Positions 34,959 through 46,500 of a stretch of 64,000 nucleotides of DNA are shown piece after piece. The position numbers and the translations under genes are program-made. The notes under the pieces were generated by a model. It worked only from the letters and a program-made list of their open reading frames with translations, was not told the DNA's origin and did no database searches. Position 1 is the first letter of the stretch. Every line of letters starts with the position of its first letter. Location of the stretch: positions 5,364,001 through 5,428,000 of the forward strand of contig CM067531.1 in the NCBI GenBank assembly GCA_034509925.1, in the 5' to 3' direction. Origin of the DNA: Hirudinaria manillensis (taxonomy: Eukaryota > Annelida > Clitellata > Hirudinida > Hirudinidae).

Positions 34959-36077
34959 ATGACGGCGAACGAAACAAATTCGACCGAAATTAAAGCCGGC
35001 GACGAAGATGACATTTTAAAAGTTGTTCGGTTGGTATGCGAGGTTTGGATATCGCTGCCGGTGGCTGCAGTGGGCATACTAGGCAACGCTACTTCTCTCG
35101 TGGTTCTCCTCAGGTACAAGCAGTCCCCGGTCACTACATGCTTACTTAAATCCATTTCTGTAACTGACACTCTCATCCTTGCCACGAGTTTAGTCTTGAG
35201 ATCGCTGAGGTACTTGAACCTTCCTTCGTACGACGCCTTTCTCAGCACTTGGTTCCCTTGGATGAATCCGATCACATACTTTTTAAAGGTTTTCAACGTC
35301 TGGCTTACAGTTCTGTTGACCTACGAAAGATGTGTGGCAGTGTGTTACCCTCTACACGTCCAGTTCGTCTGCACCCTGAGAAAGACTCGGTTCATCATCT
35401 GCATCATGATCTGCATCGTCTCCCTCATCTCTGTGCCGAGATTCTTCGAGTACAGGAAGGTTTCTTTTAAGATCGCCAGAACCGGCTTTAAGAAGACGGA
35501 TTTGATGGCAAACGTTTACTACACGGTTGGCTACAGGATCATCTTTTTCTTCGTGGCCGTTTACCTAATTCCTTTGAGTGCTCTCATCTTCATGAACGTT
35601 CGCATCATCAGAACACTGCATAAGTCGTCTCGGCAAAGATTCTCCGTCTTCAGGTTCCAAGGTCTCAGAAGGAGGATCGAAGTCAGTTCCACCCCTTTTG
35701 TCCTCGACTCCTTCACGGAAGCCGCTCGTTCGGTCACCATAGTAGCTGTCGTCATAGTAACGGTTTCCATAGCGTGCAACGTTGCCGTTATGGTTTCCCA
35801 CTTACTGTACGCCGTGGAGTTGTGTTTCGCCAGTGACAACGGGCCGCTCATCTATTACAGGAGGCTCGCGTCGAACTTTAGCAACACAGTCGTGACTTTT
35901 GATTCGACCATTAACTTCATCATCTACTGCGCCTTCAGCAGAAAATTCAGATTGACTCTGAGGGACATGTGCTGCTGTCGGAAGAAACTTCAGAGGAGAT
36001 CAAACGTTGAGAATCCCGGCGAGAAATTCAAAGATGCCAAATTCACGCGTAAATCAACGAGGAATTCTTACATCTAA
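34959..36077 (+). CDS. Rhodopsin-class G protein-coupled receptor, peptide-receptor type
   Basis: Seven-transmembrane receptor, intronless, 372 residues from the ATG at 34959. This start is preferred over the in-frame ATG at 34854 because it gives a short extracellular N-terminus with NET and NST glycosylation sites. TM1 carries GILGNATSLVVL (Asn1.50), TM2 SISVTDTLILA, and the TM3 end reads LLTYERCVAVCYP. TM5 is around FFFVAVYLIPLSALIFMNV, TM6 around VTIVAVVIVTVSIACNV, and TM7 FDSTINFIIYCAFSRKFR. TM7 NFIIY in place of NPxxY is typical of invertebrate FMRFamide/myosuppressin-like receptors, so a neuropeptide ligand is likely (inference). ERC in place of D/ERY at the end of TM3 is unusual. A Cys cluster (DMCCCRKK) after helix 8 may be palmitoylated. 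Confidence 0.85.
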   Translation: MTANETNSTEIKAGDEDDILKVVRLVCEVWISLPVAAVGILGNATSLVVLLRYKQSPVTTCLLKSISVTDTLILATSLVLRSLRYLNLPSYDAFLSTWFPWMNPITYFLKVFNVWLTVLLTYERCVAVCYPLHVQFVCTLRKTRFIICIMICIVSLISVPRFFEYRKVSFKIARTGFKKTDLMANVYYTVGYRIIFFFVAVYLIPLSALIFMNVRIIRTLHKSSRQRFSVFRFQGLRRRIEVSSTPFVLDSFTEAARSVTIVAVVIVTVSIACNVAVMVSHLLYAVELCFASDNGPLIYYRRLASNFSNTVVTFDSTINFIIYCAFSRKFRLTLRDMCCCRKKLQRRSNVENPGEKFKDAKFTRKSTRNSYI

Positions 36078-36591
36078 GAAACCAGAAAGAAGTCAGACTT
36101 AAACTTGTTGAATGAGAAGAGAATTTCAATTCGTGCCATGCTCCTTCTGATTTAAGGAGCGTTTTTAGTTATAATAGCCATTAAAATTGAATAAACATTC
36201 ATTGACCACAAGTAGCGCTATTTCACATTATCACTGATTTATGGTTTCAGTTTTCAAAAGAACTTATAAGGCTTTCATAAAATAAAACATGAACGGAGGC
36301 ATATTGTTTTTTTATTGGTATTTTATGGAGTTTTTGGAGAAAACTTATAGGCTCTGTTTTTCTGTTACATATTCGGAACAATATTTATTTTCATATTCGC
36401 AATGGAGATGTTTCGTGTATTTTTGAGTGATTTAGTGCTTACGGTCACTTGTCCTTGCGCAGAATTATGTCTTCGAACAAGTAATATGAAGAAATAAAAT
36501 GCTATGTTTTGCGAACTCCTTCTTATGTTTTTGCCGCAAAGATTGAGGATTCGTTAGCGCCTGTTTTTCGGATATTGCTGATATTTACGAT

Positions 36592-36618
36592 ATTATATAT
36601 ATATATATATATATATAA
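36592..36618. repeat. (AT)n microsatellite
   Basis: About 12-13 consecutive AT units between the GPCR and LRRK genes. Confidence 0.85.
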
Positions 36619-37440
36619 TTTAATTTACAGTTTAGTCTTAAAGCGATAAAATTCAAGAGTAACTGTGCAAACTTGCTCTTAGATAATGTGTTACGAAGGT
36701 TGCCAGAAGGCAAAAAAAAAGTCAAAAAACGAATCTGAATATGCACGATTTATCAAAGTTTGTGTTTGCGAGCAATCCAGTTGACTACGCCACTTTGTAT
36801 TCGGTGTATTGAGTACTAGCCGAGTTACCATAGTATTTAACCCGCTTGAAAATAAATTCAACAACTCGTAGGCCACAGTAATAGACTTGTATTTGAAACA
36901 AGCCAACGTAAACAAGAGCTTCAGAAGCAACATAAATTGAAGAACCCACATTCTAAAAATCCACACAAAAACTCACTCGAACTGAAATCACGAAACCCAA
37001 AGTAAATGCATCAAATCAAAACTCGCGCTTCTTTCACGCGGACACAACACTTATCAAGAGGTCAAACAAAAAACCACTCTTAATTAATAAGCTATCTCTA
37101 TATAGGTTTATAAGTTTGCCTTTTGCCAAAAGAAAAACTTACAAGAGTGGCATGGCAAATGTTTTTAAGAATCTGGTTGCAAAATATTTGATGCAAACCT
37201 AATTTACGAAGATAGCTTGACCTTTAACATTTTGTGACACTAAAAATGTATGAAAAATGGTTAAGTGTTGAAATGTAAAAAAAAAATTAATTAAAATAAA
37301 ATACTAAAAGTCATTAAATAGTTGCGATTACGTAATTCAAGTAATTTTTAATCTTACAATTGAACAAACAACTAGTTGTATTTTACCTTTATTGATAGTT
37401 TGGCTCGCTTTTAAACAAAACATTTCGACTCGTATGTTTC

Positions 37441-37466
37441 GTTCTATGATTTGACAACTTTTTAAC
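37441..37466. repeat. 26 bp word upstream of LRRK exon 1 (copy 1)
   Basis: GTTCTATGATTTGACAACTT followed by TTTAAC; recurs with one mismatch at 38263-38288, just after LRRK exon 2. Confidence 0.6.
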
Positions 37467-37578
37467 CATTGATTTTCTTGCATCTATACTCTGTGTCTAA
37501 GAAAATCATCATTGTATTACTAAAACCGAATTAATTTTATTAATTAGTTATTTTATTAAGTCATTTTATTAAATAGTT

Positions 37579-40500
37579 ATGTCAGAAAATGATGACAATA
37601 GGCTGTTGCACCAAGCAGCCCTCTTTGACAATGTTGAGTTGATGGAATCACTGCTTCTTGGTTCAGCGTGTGATCATATTGACGAACAAGACGTTTTTGG
37701 TAGAACTCCATTGTATACTTCAATTACAAACAATAGTTTGAAGTGCTGTCATCTGCTCCTCATGGCTGGTGGTTCGTAATTATTGATGCTTGATTTAGGA
37801 CAATCTAATTTGGACCTCAAATGTTTTAATATAGTTTTGGAAATTGATTATTAAACATGTAAGTAATCATGAAACTAACAAACGCTTAGTTAAGCACTAA
37901 GCCTCACTTTTGATAACAAAATTTGTCCTGAATATGCATCACGTGACCAGTCACAATGTTTGATTATGTAACAGCTATGAACAGCAAAAACAAGTGCTAC
38001 TCATCACATGTTTACAACAATTATGTCAGGAGTAATGTTACAAAACTAATGTAAAAATAATATTGTTATACCACTCAGATTCATGCAAATTTTTCAGCAA
38101 AGAAGGTTCAAGATGACAATTATCCTTGGCTTGCACATTGAATATAATTTCATTTTATTGGTTATTTTAATTTCTCATTATTTCTCAATTATTGTAGCCA
38201 ATCCAAACATAGCTTGTGCAACAGAGTGCTGTGGCATGGTATGTTGTGTTATTTCTGATTTTGTTCTATGATTTGGCAACTTTTTAACATTGCCTCATCA
38301 CATGATTTCGTCTTATTCTGAACTATAAAGTATGACTTCTATGCTCATGAATATTCATGCAAACACTTAGAGTTTCGACAAATTTAAGTCAAAACAAATT
38401 TTGTGCTTTATTATGAAATTGCACTGAATTGAACTTTCACATTTTCAAGATTAGAATGAATTAATAATTTTAAGCTCAAAAATGTTTTGTCTTGGTTGTT
38501 TGTTCAGACTTGAGATTGTCTTGGGTTTTTGAGATATCATTTTGAGATATTTGAAGCTTCTTGCATTTTAGGCACCTCTTCATGCAGCTGCAAACGACAA
38601 TAAAGAAAAATTTCTGGAGCTGTTGTTAGAATACGGTGCAGATGTCAACCTCGCAGACGGCGAGGGCTGCTCACCCATGGACGTGGCCGTGAAGAGCAAC
38701 AGTTTCAACTGTGTTGAATCTATGCAGATGCATATTGGTTTGTGGATTATTAAATAAAATACAGGAGTTTTATCAATTGACTAAGAAATAAAGTACTTTC
38801 CTCTTTACAATTAACTGATTTATTATTAACTGTGCATTTTTTACAAATTAATTGTACTTAAGTTTTATCACAGATTTGCAATCCATAAAGAATGTTGAAA
38901 TTGAAACAAGTGAGTAATGTATCTTGCTTAACAAGTAATGGAATTGAAGCTTTAAAATCTATCATTTATCCAAATGCTTGTAATTTTAAAATTACCTAGT
39001 TCTCCAACAGTACAGCTGTTTTTAAATTAGATTGACCTATCTTCTGAGATATTCACTGCATTACTTTATTCTCAGCTTTCTTTGAGGCTTGCAAAATTGG
39101 GAACGTACAGATGGCTCAGAGCATATTGGGATTTTCAAACTTTACTCAAAAAGCAATTCTGACGTTGATCAACACGACGGATGAACAAGAGCACGACCTG
39201 CTGTATTGGTTAGAATCAAAGCATTAGTCAGTTTGTTTCAATTTAGGACTTTGATTACTTTTCTTTGTCATGTATTTCAAAACTATGGAGAGTGAATCAC
39301 TGATCGTTGCAGCGTGTGCCGCAGCGGTCATGCGGAGATGTGCGAGTACCTCCTCAGTCTAGGTGCCGAAGTGAGAGTCGAGCCCATGAGCGGACTGTCG
39401 CCCGTGCACATCGCTTGCCTTGCGGGTCATTTGGATTGCGTCGATGTCCTACTCAAGGTATTTACAAAAACACTACATCGTTTATCATCAGAATTTCATC
39501 TCCATGGGAACCAAAGATGATGTCTTAAGTGCTTAAATAATTTGCTATTATTTCATTGATTATTATCTGGTATTAATCGTTTCATTTGTTAATTATTTAC
39601 AATCAACTTTAAAACCATTTATTTGAGTGGTCTTATACCCAAGGCTTTTTTAAAGAGTTTGTCATTTAATTTTAGATTTTAACACATTTATTCATTGTTT
39701 CATCTGGTTGACAAAACTTAATATGAGTAACAAATCTACTTTTTGTTACATAATTCTGTTATGTAAACCAAGCACAATGATTTATGATTTCTGTATTGAG
39801 ACATTACTTGAGAAAACTTGAGAAAACATAACAAAGTTTAAATTATTAAATTCAATTATGTCTGTCAATTATTTATCTGTGAATGATTTTTGAAGGCTCT
39901 TCCATTTCAAGTAACAGTTCCCACTCTGGAAGGGTCATACCCTCTTCATTTGGCAAGCATGCAAGGACATTTGGAGGTGGCCAAATTGCTTGTAGCAATT
40001 CTTTTGTGTCATTCTGGATGCCTGGACTCAGAAAGTTCATTTGCCAACGAAACCTTCGAGTCGGCCTTGAACTTTCGAGACGGCAAAGGCTGCACTTGCC
40101 TTCATTTGGCCGTGGAGTGCGGATCAGTGGAGCTGGTGCAATATTTACTCGGTCTGGAGAAGTCCGGGCAGAATGACGAGAACGAGAATCAAGGAAGATC
40201 GAGCGACAAAGTTTGTTCTACTCTGATGCAAATTGATGCACTTAACGACGATGGCAGAACGGCCTTGCATATATCTGTCATCAAAAATTCTACTGAACAC
40301 AAGGACTGCTACTTACAAATTCTAAAACTTCTGTTGGAGCATGGAGCTAACCCAAACATAACTTTTGAGGTGATGAATTCAAACAGTAAAAGAGAAATGA
40401 TAACCTCAACTCCACTCCTTGAAGCCACCAAACTTTGTGACAAGGAGATGGTTCGATTGCTGTCAAAATTTGGAGCTAAAGATGAAAACCTTAGCGCTGC

Positions 40501-43500
40501 AAAGTTAGCAATAAAAAGTCAAGAACAAAGTTTGATTGAAATATTTCTGGAAAATCAGATTCATTTCCACACCGAGATGATTGTTTCACTCGAGGGACAT
40601 TCTTGTGCAATTTGTAAAGATCCGAAATCCTGCCTCGACCGAAAAGCTCTCGGCTCGGGCAGCTCTGCGGGCAAGTCGCGTCCCGGTCTGATCGTCAATT
40701 GGAATTCTCTCGGTCTGGAATCACTCGTTCCTAACTGGTTCCAATGGAGTGAAGATTTATGTGGGAACAACACATTTCAGCCAAGATCTTTCTGCCTTTA
40801 CCTGATTACAGAAGTTGATCTTTCACATAATCTTCTGAAGGAACTGCCAATCTTTATTTGGAATTTGGAGAACTTGAAGAAACTTAATTTGTCTAATAAT
40901 CAGGTGTTTTTATTCGTCTGATTTGTTTAAGATTTTCAACTATTTAAAAACATGTTAATGTTTTTTTTTGGACTATTTTTTAAAAATTTATATTGGCAGA
41001 TTGAGATTATTGAAATTGCCAAGTCTCGAGGTGAACGAAAAATGGAGGGTAGGAATGCAGTTTATAACTCTGAGTCTGCAGTCATTCATCTCGATAACCA
41101 CGAAGCATCAGAACATTCTGAGACCATCAGCAGTGACAGTGAGTCACACGACATTAACGATGCCGTTATCCACAAACATTTAGAGGAATTGGACCTAAGA
41201 AGCAACAAATTGAAAGGAGTTCCAAACTTTCTCTTCAACATTCGGACACTGAAACGTTTAAACCTGTCATTCAACAAAATCACTTCGCTCCCGGCAACAG
41301 TGTGGAATTGCAGTTCCCTCGTCGAACTCAATGCCTCCCATAATCTTCTGCCCGAGTTGCCGTATCCATGCGACCTGTCGTTGACCTTTTGCAAGGACTG
41401 CAGGGAAATGTCGAGCCCCCGTCTAGACAGCTTGTCTTCGAGCGACTCTGCGATACTTTTTGATGGCGAGAGTCCTAATGCTAACGACTGCATGGACGAG
41501 TTGTGCTACTCTCGCGTTAACCATTGGGAGGATAAAGTTAAGGTTCAGCCTCCATTCTTTACGGACGACGACGACGAAGACGTCTTCAAGACCACTTCGC
41601 ATCTGAGAGATTTGGATCTTTCTTTCAATTTGTTCGAAGAAGTTCCTCTCGGTTTGCCTTGCCTCGCTTACAGATTGGAGAAATTGCTGCTGGCCAATAA
41701 CCAAATCACAAGATTCGGTTCCGTTCAGAACTATCCCATCAGCCTCGAGGTGTTGGATTTATCTCGGAATCAAATTTCTGAGGAGCATCAGATTAGAAGG
41801 ATGTCTTCTATTCTTCCATCTCCGTCTGTTTCAACTGGAATTCCAAGAATTGCATGCAAAAGCCCTATGTGTCTTACCAAGTATAGTTCTTTGTTTCTTA
41901 GAACATCATCGTTTGCTCTAAGTAAAATGTAATTTGGCAAGCTCTATTTCTACTAACCACAATCCAACTTAACAGCAGCTACAGTCCCTCGAATAGTCCG
42001 CTTCTGACAAACTGCAGGTTAATGTCGAGGTGTTCCATCAGTAATCTTTCGAACCTCTCCATCCAATTGTGCTCGAGTCCTCCTTGCAGCCACGCTCGTC
42101 ACTCGCAGCTGCCGAAGCTCAAGACTCTCCTGCTCACCTTCAACTGCCTCAAAACTTTCAATTTCTGCTGCAAAGATGAAAACACTTCAAAGTCTTTTGT
42201 ACGTCTGCACAAAGGATTTTAAAGTTCAATTTCATTTATAAGAATTATAATCAATTCCGTTCCGTTCCAGGCCGCCGCAGGGGACGGTCTCCGCCCTCCG
42301 GCGGTGCTTTTCCCGAACCTCATCACCCTCGACCTCAGTAACAACCTCATTGCCGTCTTCCCCAAGGAGATCGGTCACCTCAGGAACTTGTCCACTCTGA
42401 CGATGGCAAACAATCGAATCGTCGAAGTGAGTCTAAAGTCTGACGTGCTCTTAGGTAGTTGACAATGTTTCACGTTTTAAGAATGCTGTTCAACCGTAAT
42501 AATTTGAATTATTTTTGTAAACCCTAATTAATAATTAATTTCTTATAATTATTAATAATTATAAAATTTAATTTGGCAAGCTCTATTTCTACTAACTACA
42601 AGCCACCTTAAACAGCAGCTACTGTCCCTCGAATAGTCCGCTAACAATTATTATTAATAATTACTAATAATTAATTAATTAATCTAAAAGATAACAAATC
42701 ATTTAAAATGTTCTTGACGTTCAATTTATTGCAGCTGCCAAGGGAAGTTGGTTTCCTGAAGAAGTTGTGGTCGTTAAATTTCTCCGGGAATCCCGTCAAC
42801 GAAACTCTCAAATCTCTGCTTGGTGACAAAATGAAAGTTGTTAAATCTGTTGTATCCTACCTGAGATCCATTATGGATGAGTAAGGACTTTAACGTACTT
42901 TAACGTCAATCATTTGAGTTTTTTGTTAAGGTTCTCCTGCAGACCCTTATTTTTATACCTTTTAATATCTTTGTTTATGCTTATTTTAAATTTGTTCTAA
43001 ATTTAAATGCAACTTTTGTAGATGAAGAAAATCACATTTCCAATGTTATGTGATTGAGCCTCAGTTAATATCATTGATTTATCAAATTAATTACATTTAT
43101 TTTCAATAACGCAGGGTCGTTCCATTCAATCATTTAAAGTTAATGGTTGTCGGAAAACAGGCCACGGGGAAAACTTCGCTTCTGCAAACCCTTGTCAGTG
43201 AAAATGGAAAGAACTCGGTCAGAATTTAATTTATGAAATAATTAGGTTCCCATGAGCTATCAGTGATTGCATTTCCTCAAACAGCATTGGATGTCGAGGA
43301 GAGATAAGAATGCCAGAGGAAGAGATGCAAAAGATGCAAGAGAGGATAATTTGGCAACTGTTGGTGTTGACATTGGTGAACTCGTATTGAAAAGAGACAA
43401 TGAAGAAGTCGTTTTCAGTACTTGGGACTTTGGAGGCCAGGTGAGGACAATTATTGCCTCTTAATTACTTATTATTACTTAAAGATATCTATCAATCATT

Positions 43501-46500
43501 GGGCATAATGTATATTAAGGCCATTACGGATTAATAGCTAATGTAGGGCCATATTAAGATTAAATTTTGCACCGGGGATACTAATACAAATTAATCTCAC
43601 ATTTTATCCTTGAAATTATTGATTTTCCAATCCTTTCAGAGTGAATATTGTGCAACGCACCACTACTTTTTGTCAAAAAGATCCATTTATTTGGTAGTTT
43701 GGAAAATAACGGATGGAGAGAAAGGCATAAATGAAATCTTTCGTTGGCTCATCAACATCCAGGTAGAAGATGGGCACAAATTAACATTCTCTGAACATCC
43801 TGTCTTTGTATGTGATTTACTTGCAGGCGAGAGCTCCGAGTTCATGTGTCATCATCGTTGGGACTCACCTTGATCTTGCATTCAAAAACTTTCCTGTGAA
43901 ATTCCTCGAAGAAATGACTACCATCTTGGAGAAAAGGTACATCAAGTTGGTCGAACCTGGCAGGTGGGGATTTCCCAAGGTCATAGGTCATGTAATGGTC
44001 ACTTGCAAGCCAGGAATGATGACGAAATCCAACCATCATCGCTTGCATCAGATCATTTGGAAGGCTGTGGATTTGACTCTTGGTACTTTTATTCACATTT
44101 TCTTCTTTTGCCAATCATTTTGAGTGAATCAGAATTTGGTGATTCTACAAGAACCCTATGATCACAGTGCAGAACTTGATACATTAGGATTTGTTGTGTG
44201 CAGAAATTCAAACCCTAAAGAACCTAACCTATATGCTAATAGTAGTAATAGCCAATACTAGTATTTGGCAATCAATTTATTTCTTGTTCAGTTGATGAAG
44301 GATATGAATGATTAACAATTATTTTGAGGATATTTTCCCATCCAATAAAAATCAATAAAACCAAGACCACAAAAAAGCTAAAACAACAAATTATAAGATA
44401 AGAAGGTCGACTTAAGCTATTGAAAATTCCAAGTTTTCATTACAAACCGAAGGCCTTTCTGAAAAGTAATCGCTGAAGCGGAACAATTTTTTAGACAACA
44501 CCGGGTTTCGATTGCTTGACCAAAAGGTTCCCGTGAATTACATCCACCTGCAGAAGACGGTCAGAGCCATTGCCGAGTCTCGGAAGGCCACCAACGATGA
44601 TCCCGTTCTTACCTCAGACCAGTACAAGTTAGCGACCAATTTATTTGTAACTCTAAATTCCTTCTTTTTAAATATCATCCATTAAAAATGTTTTTAATGA
44701 AATGAATTTAAATGAAGATTAAGTACATCTTACATTTGTTACTGGCTTCAATGTTGATGAATTTTTGAAGCAGAACATTGGGCTCAAATGTAATTGTTAT
44801 GCATAATTCTTGTTGTATTGCAATTATATTTATAATTGTATTGCAAATATAAATAATTGTTATTGAATTTCAATTATATATAATTGTTATTGTATTGCAG
44901 TTATTATTGCACTGTAATTAGATGTAATTGTTTCAATTCCAGACAAATGGTCATAGAAACCATGGAAGAAAATTTCGGTGCCAGTTTTCAAGATTTAACT
45001 GAACTTAACCAAGCAACGCAGTTTCTTCATGAAAATGGTGAAATGAAAATGACCAAAACTCCTTAAAATTTCTTAAATTTAAAAAAAAATGCATGCAGTA
45101 AAGATGTCTTTAGAAATTATTTGAATTATAACATATTGTTTGTAATGGCCGCTAATCCTTACTATTACTTAAACTTCTTATTCACAGGGTTTTTGTTGCA
45201 TTACGATGACATGAACTTGAGGGACATCTACTTTCTCGATCCTCAGTGGTTGTGCGACACTCTGGCCTGTATAGTGACCGTCAAGCAAATCAACGGACTT
45301 GCAGTAAATGGTTAATTTTCTGAACTAAGAGTTTAGTAGCGTTAGAGTTATTTCGTTCTCATTTTCGATCGATCTATCCGTCGTCCTAGGCGTCATGAAG
45401 CTGACGGACTTGCCGATCTTGCTGAAGGGCGTCGCATTCAAGTCGAAGGATATCAAGAAATACATGGTCAACTTGCTGCACAAATTTGAGGTCGCTCTGC
45501 AGTGGGATGATGTACACCTCCTCGTTCCCTCTCTTCTTCCGACCGACAAAATTGGTCTCCAAGAATTTGTCATGGTATTGCTCAAGCAATGTTTGTTTTG
45601 CTTTTAATGTCTGTACTATAAATCTGTACTTGGAGATTGGAAATAAAGCATTGCCTTAAAGACAATAAATTAAGTAGTACAATTAACTTTAGGATACATA
45701 TATTGTCTTTTGTTTTTAACAGATCCCTGTGACCAATGAAGAAAATGTTTCTTTAAATCAACCCAAAGAACCAAAAATACCCCCATCTGGGGATATAAAC
45801 AACCCACTCATGTACAGACAAGCCAATCCTTCCTTCTCTTTTTTCCGGCTTTACACCATGTCCTATTTCCCCTCTGGTTTCTGGCCGCGTCTCATAACCC
45901 GCATGCTGGGCGACATATCCTATTCCAAACTACTTAAATCTCTTTTCGACCTGACCATACTTTCAAACCACAACGTGGACATTGACAACTTGCCTGGTTC
46001 CTACTGGCACTGCTGGCAAACGGGATTGGAACTGAGGCATCTCGGTCTTCCGATATTGAGAGTTAAGGAGGTTTCTTCCTCAACATCTCCCGGCATTTTT
46101 GATTATTCCAAATACCATCCTGTCATGAAGGAAGAATCAGACTACATGTGGTATTCTGTCTTCACGTCAGAGACTTCTATTTTGGAAGTTGTCGTTTACA
46201 ATGAATCGTTTGGATTGAAGCCGTGCAATGAAGACGGCATAATAACGATTTATCCGGAAACTGAAATTGCTGTCAGGTTCCTCACGGTGGTTGTGGAACA
46301 AATCGATACTCTACTCGAAGATTGGTACCCATCTGTCGGAACCAGATTCACCAAAGACATTAAAGGAACAATGCTGATAAACAGGTTGGTGCCATGCACA
46401 AAATGCCTTATGAATCAGGATGGAATTATGCTGCAAGAGCTGGAAATGCAGTCTGAAAACATGGAAAGTAATAAGATAAGCAGCTCAAATTTCAAAAGTC

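Larger units (their letters stand above)
36078..37578. other. Intergenic GPCR-LRRK
   Basis: AT-rich. It holds an (AT)n microsatellite at about 36592-36618 and a 26 bp word at 37441-37466 that recurs in LRRK intron 2. No coding signal. Confidence 0.5.

Noticed and set aside
40968-41183. Alternative frame over the start of LRRK exon 8 that also looks LRR-like
   Set aside because: The phase from exon 7 and the long open frame up to 41880 support the chosen frame.
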